DNA of 64,000 bases, from positions 156,250 to 220,249 of the forward strand of contig CAZXIJ010000003.1 of assembly GCA_964640725.1 (NCBI GenBank), given 5' to 3'. The notes beneath the pieces are model-generated. The model was not told where the DNA came from. It did not search any database and saw nothing but the letters and a program-made list of their open reading frames with translations. Numbering within the stretch: position 1 is the first letter of the stretch; each line of letters opens with the position of its first letter. Shown in pieces: positions 6,475 through 14,332 of the stretch. The position numbers and the translations under genes are program-made. Source of the DNA: CALHVX01 sp964640725 (GTDB lineage: Bacteria; Pseudomonadota; Gammaproteobacteria; Pseudomonadales; Azotimanducaceae).

Positions 6475-9017
6475 AAGCGGTAGGTGAAGTCCAGGCCGTA
6501 GGCCGCTTCCGGCGCCTCGTGAATGAACGAGCCGCCAAACTCCGGCGCGACGATAATCTCTGCAAGGTACTCGTCGTTCTCAAGGTTTCGGCCCCAGGCG
6601 GTGACGCTCCACTGCGGACCGTGCAGGGAGATGCGCGCGTCGATCAAGTCGTAGGGGTCACGCACCGTGCGGCTGGTGTCTGACGCCACCGGGAAGCCCA
6701 GCAGCGCCGTCCAGATTGCCGGCTGGGTGTTGTCCTGCACCGTGTGGAACCAGGTCTCGCCGACCCGCTGGTAGTCCAGGCGCATGACCAGCTCCATATT
6801 GCCGTTCAGCGGGAAAGTCAGCTGGCCGCCCAGGTTCAGCGTGTACTCCGGCGCCAGTGGCGCTTCGTTGCCAACGGTCTGCGGGCGGTGACGGTTCTCC
6901 TTGATCTCGCCATCGGTGTAGCCGAAGCCGCCGTAGACGGCGAGCACGTCGTTCGCCTGGTAGTTGAAGTCCACTTCGACGCCGCGCAGCTGCAGCTCAT
7001 CGATGGTGGTCACGGCGCGCAGCAGGCCAAAGGGCCCGGCAAAGAACTCAAAGAACTGGTTGTCGTCAACATCGGTCTGGAACGCGGCGGCATTCACGCG
7101 CAAACGGCCATCCAGGTACGTGCCCTTGAAGCCGATCTCGATCGCCCTGGAGACTTCTTTGTCGTACTCGTCGTTCACGTCGATACCGGCGCCGACGTTG
7201 CCGAGGCCAAAGGGGTTGCCGCTGTTGAACCAGAACTCGGTCAGCGCCTCGCTGCCAATCGAGTTGAAGCCGCCTGAGCGGAAGCCCACGCCGTAGGAGC
7301 CATAGAAGCTGGTGCTTTCATTCAGGCGGTAGTGCAGCGAGAGCTTCGGCTGCAGCTGGCTGAAGGTCTCGTCCCGGCTGGGGATCGCGTCGGTCACCGA
7401 GGCCCGTGCCGGGTTCAGCGGCGCGCCGCCACCGAACAGCAGCGCCGACGGCGCTACAGGGACGCGGTTGTCGACCTCCCGCTCTTCCCGGTCGTAGCGC
7501 GCTTCCAGCGACAGCTCCAGCCGGTCGCTCAGGTCGATGCTGAGCTGCCCGAACACAGAGTACACCGTGGTGTCGAACTCGTCGTTGAACAGCAGGTCGG
7601 TAGGGTTCAGACCGGTCGCCGGCACGAACGGCTGCTCGCTGAAGCCCTGCCCCAGATCGGCGCCGTAGCCCACGACGACCTCGCGCTCGATCGCTGCGTA
7701 GTAGACCCCGCCAATCCAGCGCACCGCGCCGTCCATGGGGCCCGCCAGCCGCGCCTCGAGGCTGATATCGCTCTGGTTGCGCTCCTGGTACTGGTAGCCG
7801 TCGCAGGTGGTTGGGGTGTAAGCCGACAGCAGGCTGTTAGCCGCCGACGGCGCATCGCCCGGCGCCGCGAAGATAAACGCCGGGGGCGAGCTGTTGATGA
7901 GGTTGATGGTCTCTGCGGTCACCGATGCCGCGCAAGCGGGCACGGCCGAGTAGCCGCCGAAGGCGGCGCTGGTGCCGTCAGACAGCAGGGACTCTTCCAG
8001 GTCGTTGTAGGCACCGATCACCGTCAGCACGCTGCCGTTGTCGAAGTCGTGCTCAACCTTCAGGCTCAGATCCAGGGTTTCCTGCTCGTTCGATGGCGGC
8101 ACGTTGAAGGTGTAAAGGAAATCGTGTTCGTTGACGTCGGCAAAGAACAGGTCAGCGCCCGGGGTGCCGAAGCCCTGGAAGGCCGGCAGCGCAAAGGTCG
8201 CATTGAAGTTAATGGTGCCGCTATCGGCCTGGGAGTAGCCCATGCGCAGGTCCCAGGAAGTACGCTCCTGCTCGAACAGCAGCCGCCCGCGGACCGTCTG
8301 GTCTTCGAAGAAATCGACGTTGTCTTTGCCGCTGAAGCGGTTGCGGTTGAAACCGTCGGCCTCCCGGGTGCTGAAGCTCAGCCGACCGGACAGGTTGTCG
8401 GCCAGCTGGCCCCCGACCACGCCCTGAACCCGGAAAGCATCGTTGTTGCCGAAGCCAGCGGTGATCTTGCCCTCGAACTCTTCCCCGGGCTTGTTGGTGG
8501 TGATCAGGATCGCACCGCTGCTGGCGTTGCGGCCGTAAAGAGCGCCCTGCGGTCCTTTCAGCACCTCGATCTGTGCGATATCGAGCAGCTCGCGGTTAAA
8601 GGCGTTCGGGTTGGTGATCAGTACCCCGTCTACCACCAGCGCAAAGTTCGACTCCGCATCGCGAGTTGAGGTGATCCCGCGAATCGTCACGAGCGTATCG
8701 CCGACGTTCACCGTATTGGCCATCACGACATTCGGAGTCAGGTTGATGAAATCCTCCGGCCGCTGGATCCCCGCGTCCTCAATCTGCTGTCCGGTGAACG
8801 CGGTGACCGCGATCGGCACGTCAGACAAGGTTTCCGCCTGCCGCCGGGCGCTGACGACAATCTCCTCGATCGCGGCGGCGCTCGCCGTGAGCGGCGATGC
8901 CTGGACGGAGGCGCTCAGCAGCAGGCCAGCGCCGAGCAGGCTGCTGCTGAGCAGCGTCGCTGCAGGCTGCGACGCAGATTTAGGCGCGGAATTCGCGCGG
9001 TCACTGAATTGGCTCAC
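6471..9017 (-). CDS. TonB-dependent outer-membrane receptor
   Basis: An 848-residue outer-membrane receptor. The N-terminus has a signal peptide (LLSSSLLGAGLLLSASVQA) and then a TonB box, EEIVVSARR. The plug follows with DVPIAVTAFTGQQIED and the VEVLKGPQGALYGRNASSGAI-type signature (here IEVLKGPQGALYGRNASSGA). The 22-strand barrel ends in LDFTYRF, the aromatic C-terminus needed for Bam insertion. GTG 9017 is preferred because AAGGGG lies upstream and the signal peptide begins there. The GntR-type regulator is divergent, and a TGTATACA palindrome lies in the shared gap, so import through this receptor is probably tied to the catabolic operon on the other side of the regulator. The ligand is unknown; this large family includes many receptors for non-siderophore substrates. 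Confidence 0.88.
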   Translation of the reverse strand: MSQFSDRANSAPKSASQPAATLLSSSLLGAGLLLSASVQASPLTASAAAIEEIVVSARRQAETLSDVPIAVTAFTGQQIEDAGIQRPEDFINLTPNVVMANTVNVGDTLVTIRGITSTRDAESNFALVVDGVLITNPNAFNRELLDIAQIEVLKGPQGALYGRNASSGAILITTNKPGEEFEGKITAGFGNNDAFRVQGVVGGQLADNLSGRLSFSTREADGFNRNRFSGKDNVDFFEDQTVRGRLLFEQERTSWDLRMGYSQADSGTINFNATFALPAFQGFGTPGADLFFADVNEHDFLYTFNVPPSNEQETLDLSLKVEHDFDNGSVLTVIGAYNDLEESLLSDGTSAAFGGYSAVPACAASVTAETINLINSSPPAFIFAAPGDAPSAANSLLSAYTPTTCDGYQYQERNQSDISLEARLAGPMDGAVRWIGGVYYAAIEREVVVGYGADLGQGFSEQPFVPATGLNPTDLLFNDEFDTTVYSVFGQLSIDLSDRLELSLEARYDREEREVDNRVPVAPSALLFGGGAPLNPARASVTDAIPSRDETFSQLQPKLSLHYRLNESTSFYGSYGVGFRSGGFNSIGSEALTEFWFNSGNPFGLGNVGAGIDVNDEYDKEVSRAIEIGFKGTYLDGRLRVNAAAFQTDVDDNQFFEFFAGPFGLLRAVTTIDELQLRGVEVDFNYQANDVLAVYGGFGYTDGEIKENRHRPQTVGNEAPLAPEYTLNLGGQLTFPLNGNMELVMRLDYQRVGETWFHTVQDNTQPAIWTALLGFPVASDTSRTVRDPYDLIDARISLHGPQWSVTAWGRNLENDEYLAEIIVAPEFGGSFIHEAPEAAYGLDFTYRF

Positions 9018-9048
9018 GGAAACACCCCTTGTGCATGAACGCGCGCAT

Positions 9049-9056
9049 TGTATACA
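9049..9056. promoter_or_regulatory. Probable GntR operator 1 (TGTATACA)
   Basis: A perfect 8-bp palindrome in the 120-base gap between the receptor gene and the divergent GntR-type regulator. FadR-subfamily GntR proteins often bind palindromes built on GTATAC. A second, longer copy lies at 9857-9866 in front of the CoA-transferase operon. It would overlap a -10 region for the receptor (TACAAT on the minus strand). Confidence 0.55.
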
Positions 9057-9137
9057 TTTAACAGCACCTAAAAACAAACCCGGCGAGGCCTGCAAGCTGC
9101 CTGGCGCAGTTTCCGACCGCCTTTGCCGCCCCAAGCC

Positions 9138-9836
9138 ATGGCCAACGCAGCTGAACATGCCTACGAGCAAATTCGCGAGCGTATCCTTTCCGGGCGCTAC
9201 CAGCCTGGACAGCGCCTCACGGAAGCCGAACTGGTCGACGCCTGCGGCGTCAGCCGCACCCCTGTCCGGACGGCCATCAACCGCCTGGTCAGCGAGGACT
9301 TTTTAGAGGCCAGCCGCAATCAGGGTGCCCGGGTCAAACGCTGGGACAACACCGAGCTGGACGAGCTGTTTGAGCTCCGGGCCCTGCTCGAGGGCCACGC
9401 CGCGGCCCGGGCGGCCAGCCGCATCACGGCCTCGCAGCTGGAAACGCTGGATCAAGCCGTTGCCGATATGGACCGGATCCTGGCAGGCCGCAGCGCGCAC
9501 CTGCGCAAAGCACGGGAGTTTCTGAGGCTTAACCGTATTGTGCACAGCACCGTCTGGGAGGCGGCGGACAGCCAGCACCTGCTGGCGATGCTGGGACGGC
9601 TGGTGGAGCAATCGCTGCAAGTCCGTACCGTGCGGGCTTTCTCCCTGGCCCGGCTGAGCGAGTCCCACCACCACCACCTGGAGCTCCAGCGCGCCCTCCA
9701 CGCTCAGGACCCGCTGTGGTGTGAGGCCGTTATGCGCAGCCACATCCGCGCCGCCCGGCAGGCTCTGGCGGTTGACCAGACGCCGAAAACAGCCTCGGAG
9801 CGCGACAAGGATCTGGCCCGGCAGGCCCACAGCTGA
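9138..9836 (+). CDS. GntR-family transcriptional regulator, FadR subfamily
   Basis: A 232-residue regulator. The N-terminal winged helix covers about residues 5-70 (YEQIRERILSGRYQPGQRLT, then ELVDACGVSRTPVRTAINRL, a clear GntR recognition helix). The C-terminal half (ELDELFELRALLEGHAAARAA onward) is an all-helical FCD-type effector domain; His residues at about 140 and in SESHHHHLELQ could form the metal/acid-binding site of this class. ATG 9138 is used; an upstream TTG would add five residues. It sits between the divergent receptor gene and the CoA-transferase operon 60 bases downstream, and TGTATACA sites flank it on both sides. It is therefore the likely regulator of both, and the effector is likely an organic acid from that pathway. 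Confidence 0.88.
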   Translation: MANAAEHAYEQIRERILSGRYQPGQRLTEAELVDACGVSRTPVRTAINRLVSEDFLEASRNQGARVKRWDNTELDELFELRALLEGHAAARAASRITASQLETLDQAVADMDRILAGRSAHLRKAREFLRLNRIVHSTVWEAADSQHLLAMLGRLVEQSLQVRTVRAFSLARLSESHHHHLELQRALHAQDPLWCEAVMRSHIRAARQALAVDQTPKTASERDKDLARQAHS

Positions 9837-9856
9837 GGCTTTCAGATCCTGGCGCT

Positions 9857-9866
9857 TTGTATACAA
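9857..9866. promoter_or_regulatory. Probable GntR operator 2 (TTGTATACAA)
   Basis: A perfect 10-bp palindrome 30 bases before the CoA-transferase start. Its right half overlaps TACAAT (9862-9867), a good -10 element, so a bound repressor would block transcription of the operon. The core is identical to the site upstream of the divergent receptor gene. Confidence 0.6.
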
Positions 9867-9895
9867 TCGCCCTCCTGCTTTCCTGAGGCCTTGCC

Positions 9896-11188
9896 ATGAC
9901 CGAAGCCACCACCGGGGCGCAAAGCATTCCCCCCAACGGCCCGCTCGGCCCAAACAAACCCCTCGCCGGTATCCGCCTGCTGGACCTGACGCACATGCTG
10001 TCGGGCCCCTACGCCGGCATGATCCTGGCGGACCTCGGCTGCGACACGGTCAAGGTCGAGCCCATCGCCAAGGGCGAAGGCACCCGGCGCTTGCTGGAAA
10101 CGGACCCGAACAACTCCCTGGGCGGCATGGGCGCCTACTTTTTCACCCTGAACCGCAACAAACGCAGCGTCGCTCTCGATCTGAAGAGCGACGCGGGCCG
10201 CGCGCTGTTCTATCGGCTGGTCGCCGGCGCAGACGTCGTGCTCGACAACTTCTCGGCCGACGTCACCCGGCGCCTGAAGATTCACTACGATGACCTGCGC
10301 ATCCACAACCCGCGCATCATCACCTGCTCCGTCTCCGGCTTTGGCAGCGACGGCCCGCACTATCGCCGCCCCGCGTTCGACCAGATCGTGCAGGGGCTGG
10401 GGGGCGGCATGTCGATCACCGGCGCCGGGCCCGGGGAATTCGTCCGCGCCGGCATTCCCATTGGCGACCTGGGCGGCGGCATGTTCGCGGTCATGGGCAT
10501 CCAGTCCGCCTTGCTCGCTCGAGAGCGCACGGGACACGGGCAGCACGTCGACATTTCCATGCTCGACGTGCAGGTCAGCTTGCTGAGCTACATGGCGACC
10601 ATGTACTCCCTGTCCGGGCAGGTGCCCGGACCAATCGGCAACAGCCACTTTGTGCACACGCCCTACAACACCTTTCCAACCGCTGACGACACGATCATCA
10701 TCGCCGTGATCGGCGATACCTTCTGGCCAGCGCTGGTTGAGCTGCTGGACGTCGATGCCCTGCGCGATCCCAGCCTTGCCACCGCGCCAGCGCGTTTGGC
10801 CCGGCAAGCCGAAATCGAAGCGCTGGTCGGCGAGCGGCTGCAAACTCAGTCTGCCGATTTCTGGCTTGAGCAGCTTGAGGCCGCGCGCATTCCCTGTGCC
10901 CGGGTCAACAACCTGGCCCAGGCCCTGAGCGATCCGCAGGTGCGGCACCGAAACATGGTCGTGACTGTCAATCATCCGGAAAGCGGCGCCACCGAAGTGC
11001 CCGGGAACCCGATTAAATTGAGCGGTAACAGCGAAGAGACCTTTACGCCGCCGCCGCTGCTCGGCGCGCACACGCGCGAAGTACTGCGGGACTGGGGCGC
11101 CATGAGCGATGCGGACATCGACGCCGCCATCAGCGCGGGGCATGCACAGGCCGCGCCCGGCGCGCCCGGCAACCCTCGACCGGACTGA
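9896..11188 (+). CDS. CaiB/BaiF (class III) CoA-transferase
   Basis: A 430-residue family III CoA-transferase, which moves CoA between carboxylic acids through an aspartyl anhydride. Characteristic segments are LAGIRLLDLTHMLSGPYAGMILADLGCDTVKVEP near the N-terminus, NRNKRSVALDLKS, SVSGFGSDGP, and GHGQHVDISMLDVQVSLL, which should carry the catalytic aspartate. Length is typical for the family. It opens a five-gene operon with an HMG-CoA-lyase-like enzyme, HyuA, HyuB and an amidase-like hydrolase, so it probably activates the acid released by the upstream steps. A Shine-Dalgarno-like TGAGG precedes ATG 9896, and the GntR site covers its promoter. Oxalyl, carnitine, mesaconyl or succinyl donors cannot be told apart from sequence. 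Confidence 0.87.
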   Translation: MTEATTGAQSIPPNGPLGPNKPLAGIRLLDLTHMLSGPYAGMILADLGCDTVKVEPIAKGEGTRRLLETDPNNSLGGMGAYFFTLNRNKRSVALDLKSDAGRALFYRLVAGADVVLDNFSADVTRRLKIHYDDLRIHNPRIITCSVSGFGSDGPHYRRPAFDQIVQGLGGGMSITGAGPGEFVRAGIPIGDLGGGMFAVMGIQSALLARERTGHGQHVDISMLDVQVSLLSYMATMYSLSGQVPGPIGNSHFVHTPYNTFPTADDTIIIAVIGDTFWPALVELLDVDALRDPSLATAPARLARQAEIEALVGERLQTQSADFWLEQLEAARIPCARVNNLAQALSDPQVRHRNMVVTVNHPESGATEVPGNPIKLSGNSEETFTPPPLLGAHTREVLRDWGAMSDADIDAAISAGHAQAAPGAPGNPRPD

Positions 11189-11242
11189 AAAGCCCGCACA
11201 AAACCGATCGCCGCAGCGGTCAGCCCATACCAGGAGCGCGAC

Positions 11243-12163
11243 ATGCCAGACAGACCCAGCAACTTCGTTACCGTGAACGACGTGGGCCCCCGGGACGGGC
11301 TGCAGAACGACAGCGCGGCGGTCAGCCCGGCCGATCGCGCGCGGCTCATCGAGGCGCTGGTGGATGCCGGCGTGCCGGCGGTCGAGATGGTCAGCTTTGT
11401 CAGCCCCAAGGCCGTCCCGAAAATGGCCGGCGCCGCCGAAGTTGTCGGCCAGCTGGACCTGGACCGCGCCGACTACAGCGCGCTGATTCCGAACCAGCGC
11501 GGTTACGAGATGGCGAAGGCCGCTGGCGTGCGCTCCGTTGCCGTGGTGCTGTCAGCAACAGAGACCATGAACCAGAAGAACATCAACATGAGCCTCGACA
11601 AGACGGTCAGTGTCTGTCGCGACATCGTCGCCCAGGCGCGCGCAGACGGCCTGACGGCACGCGGCTACGTGTCCGTGGCCATCGAGTGTCCCTACGAAGG
11701 CCTGGTGCCCGAAGCCCAGATCGAGTCCCTGACCGCCACCCTGTTCGAGGCCGGCGCCGAAGAAGTCATCGTTGCGGACACGATTGGCGGGGGCAATCCG
11801 GCCCAGGTCAAAAGCCTCTTCAACCGGCTGGTGTCGCGCTTCGATGCCGCGCGGCTGTCGGCTCACTTTCACGACACCCGAGCGCTGGCCCTGGCCAACG
11901 CGTGGCAGGCCCTGGAGTGCGGCATCCGCAAGTTTGACGCCAGCATTGGCGGCCTCGGCGGGTGCCCCTTCGCGCCCGGCGCGGCCGGCAACCTGGCGAC
12001 CGAAGATCTGGTCTCGCTCTTGCACCAGGCGGGCTTCGAGACCGGTATCGATGAAGAGCGGCTCCTTGCCTGCGTCGATCTCGCGCACGAGCTGGTCGCA
12101 CACGACCTGGGCGGTCGTACCCTGCCCTGGCAGCGCAACGTTCGCGCGGCGGCAACCGCGTAA
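11243..12163 (+). CDS. Hydroxymethylglutaryl-CoA lyase family protein
   Basis: A 306-residue TIM-barrel lyase of the DRE-metal family. Seen are NDVGPRDGLQND with the Arg-Asp pair that binds the divalent metal and substrate, AHFHDTRALALANAW with the metal histidines, and GGLGGCPFAPGAAGN, which holds the catalytic cysteine loop of HMG-CoA lyase. The reaction class is cleavage of a 3-hydroxy-3-methyl-acyl-CoA to acetyl-CoA and a keto acid. Placed straight after the CoA-transferase it could cleave the activated acid, as in leucine, itaconate or methylated dicarboxylate breakdown. CAGGAG precedes the ATG. The substrate may differ from HMG-CoA, since no other leucine-pathway genes are nearby. Confidence 0.85.
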   Translation: MPDRPSNFVTVNDVGPRDGLQNDSAAVSPADRARLIEALVDAGVPAVEMVSFVSPKAVPKMAGAAEVVGQLDLDRADYSALIPNQRGYEMAKAAGVRSVAVVLSATETMNQKNINMSLDKTVSVCRDIVAQARADGLTARGYVSVAIECPYEGLVPEAQIESLTATLFEAGAEEVIVADTIGGGNPAQVKSLFNRLVSRFDAARLSAHFHDTRALALANAWQALECGIRKFDASIGGLGGCPFAPGAAGNLATEDLVSLLHQAGFETGIDEERLLACVDLAHELVAHDLGGRTLPWQRNVRAAATA

Positions 12164-12206
12164 CCCGAACCCAACGGCTCACCCTGACCCACCATAGGGA
12201 ACTGAC

Positions 12207-14288
12207 ATGGCTTACAAACTCGGCGTCGACGTCGGCGGCACCTTCACCGACGTCCTGCTCATCGAAACCGACAGCAGCGCGGTCTACACCGCCAAGGTGC
12301 CTTCCACGCCGGAGGATTCGTCCATTGGCGTTCTGAACGGCATCGAGCGCGCCTGCGCGCTGGCCGGCATCAAGCCGGGCGAGGTCGGCCAGGTCACCCA
12401 CGGCACCACCGTCGCCACCAATGCGGTGCTAACCGGTCGCGGCGCCCGCGTCGGCCTGGTCACGACCCAGGGCTATCGCCAGGTGCTGCAGATTGCCCGA
12501 TCCTTTGTGCCCGGTGGGCTGGGCGGCTGGGTGATCTACGACAAGTCCGACCCCATGGCTCCGCTGGAGTGCACGGTGGAGGTGCCGGAACGGATCGGCG
12601 CCGACGGCCGCATCGTGCACCCGCTGGACGAAGCCGGCGCCCGGGCGGCCTTGCAGCAACTGCAGGGCAAAAACATCGAAGCGCTGACCATCTCTCTGAT
12701 CAACAGCTTTACCAATCCGGCGCACGAGCAGCGGCTGGCCGAGATCGCGGCCGAGGAGCTGCCCGGCATTCCCGTCAGCATCTCCAGCGAAGTGATTCCC
12801 GAGATGCAGGAATACGAGCGCACCATCACGACCGTCGCCAACAGCTACGTGCGGCCCGAGGTCGCGAAGTACATCGACAACCTGGAAGCCGAGCTGGAAC
12901 GGCGCATGGACAGCCCGAAGCTGTCGATCCTGCGCTCCGACGGCGGTCTGTCCACAGCCCGGGCGGCGGCCACCTTCCCGGTTAACCTGCTGATGAGTGG
13001 TCCCGCCGGCGGCGTGGCCGGCGCGCGCTGGATCGGCCAGCAGTCTGGCATCAACAACCTGCTCACCTTTGACATGGGCGGGACCTCGACGGACGTTTCG
13101 CTCATCGAGAACGGCGAGGCGCTGGTGCGCCGGGAGACGACCGTCGGCGACGTCAACGTCCGCGCCAGCTCCGTCGACGTGCGCACGGTCGGCGCCGGCG
13201 GCGGGTCTATTGCCTCGGTGCCGGAACTGACCCGGGCGCTGCGCGTCGGGCCAGCGTCCGCTGGCGCGGTGCCCGGGCCCGCCGCGTACGCCAAAGGCGG
13301 CGAAGAGCCGACCGTGACCGACGCGAACGTGGTGCTCGGCTACCTGCCTTCCGACCAGAAGCTGGGGGGCGACATGGCCATTCGCCGGGACCTCGCCGAG
13401 CAGGCGGTCGCGCGGGTTGCCGAAGCCATGGGGCTGGGCATTGAAGCTGCGGCCGAAGGCATTATCAAAATCGTCAACGAGAATATGTTCGGCGCCCTGC
13501 GCCTGGTCTCCGTCGAGAAAGGCTACGATCCCCGGGACTTCTCGCTCATCGCCTTCGGCGGCGCCGGGCCCCTGCACGCGAACGCCCTGGGCACCCTGAC
13601 AGGCGCCTGGCCCGTGATCGTGCCCCCGGGCCCGGGTGTCCTGTGTGCCTACGGCGACGCCACGACGCGCCTGCGGGACGAGTCGTCGCGCACGTTCATT
13701 ACCCGGCTCAACGACGTCGAGCCGCTGGCGATCCTGAAGGAACTCAAAGAGCTGGAGCAGCAGGCTCGAAGCGCGATCCTCGCGGAACAGGGCGATGATC
13801 AGCGCGCCGATGCCGGCCTCACAGACAGCGATATCACCGCCGAGCTGCAGGCCGATCTGCGTTACAGCGGCCAGGGCCTGGTGCTCACGGTCAGCACCAG
13901 CGCCGCGGAGCTCACCAACGAAGGTTTCGCCCCGCTGGCCGCGCGCTTCGACGCGCTGCACGAGCAGCTGTTCACCTTCGCGCTGGACGCCGAGCGCGAG
14001 TTTGTCAATCTGCGCGTGGTCGTCCAGGGCCCGAGCGCCGATATCCGCGCGCAGGTGGACGACAGCAGCGGCGGCGCCATCAGCGATGCCCGCATCAGCG
14101 ATCATCGGGTGTACGCCGAAGGTGCCTGGCATGACGGCGCGCTCTACGACCGCAACAAGCTCAAGGCCGGCCAGGTGGTGCCGGGCCCCGCCGTGATCCT
14201 CGAGATGGACTCCACCACGCTGGTACTGCCCAAGCACGAAGCTGCCGTCGACCGGGTCGGCAACCTGTTGCTCAACCCGAGCCGCTAA
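12207..14288 (+). CDS. Hydantoinase/oxoprolinase subunit A family protein (HyuA type)
   Basis: A 693-residue member of the HyuA/acetone-carboxylase-beta family, which uses ATP to open cyclic amides or activate ketones. The N-terminal actin-like ATPase part shows GVDVGGTFTDVLLIE (residues 5-19) and HGTTVATNAVLTGRGARVGL; the central part has LMSGPAGGVAGARWIG and NLLTFDMGGTSTDVSLI, followed by GAGGGSIASV and GPASAGAVPGPAAY. Such proteins work as a complex with the B subunit, whose gene starts 44 bases downstream. No carboxylase gamma subunit gene is present, so ATP-dependent ring opening of a hydantoin, imide or lactam is more likely than ketone carboxylation. AGGGAA precedes the ATG. Confidence 0.87.
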   Translation: MAYKLGVDVGGTFTDVLLIETDSSAVYTAKVPSTPEDSSIGVLNGIERACALAGIKPGEVGQVTHGTTVATNAVLTGRGARVGLVTTQGYRQVLQIARSFVPGGLGGWVIYDKSDPMAPLECTVEVPERIGADGRIVHPLDEAGARAALQQLQGKNIEALTISLINSFTNPAHEQRLAEIAAEELPGIPVSISSEVIPEMQEYERTITTVANSYVRPEVAKYIDNLEAELERRMDSPKLSILRSDGGLSTARAAATFPVNLLMSGPAGGVAGARWIGQQSGINNLLTFDMGGTSTDVSLIENGEALVRRETTVGDVNVRASSVDVRTVGAGGGSIASVPELTRALRVGPASAGAVPGPAAYAKGGEEPTVTDANVVLGYLPSDQKLGGDMAIRRDLAEQAVARVAEAMGLGIEAAAEGIIKIVNENMFGALRLVSVEKGYDPRDFSLIAFGGAGPLHANALGTLTGAWPVIVPPGPGVLCAYGDATTRLRDESSRTFITRLNDVEPLAILKELKELEQQARSAILAEQGDDQRADAGLTDSDITAELQADLRYSGQGLVLTVSTSAAELTNEGFAPLAARFDALHEQLFTFALDAEREFVNLRVVVQGPSADIRAQVDDSSGGAISDARISDHRVYAEGAWHDGALYDRNKLKAGQVVPGPAVILEMDSTTLVLPKHEAAVDRVGNLLLNPSR

Positions 14289-14332
14289 CCCGCACGACGC
14301 CCGAACGAATCGCAAGGCCAGGAGACAGACTC

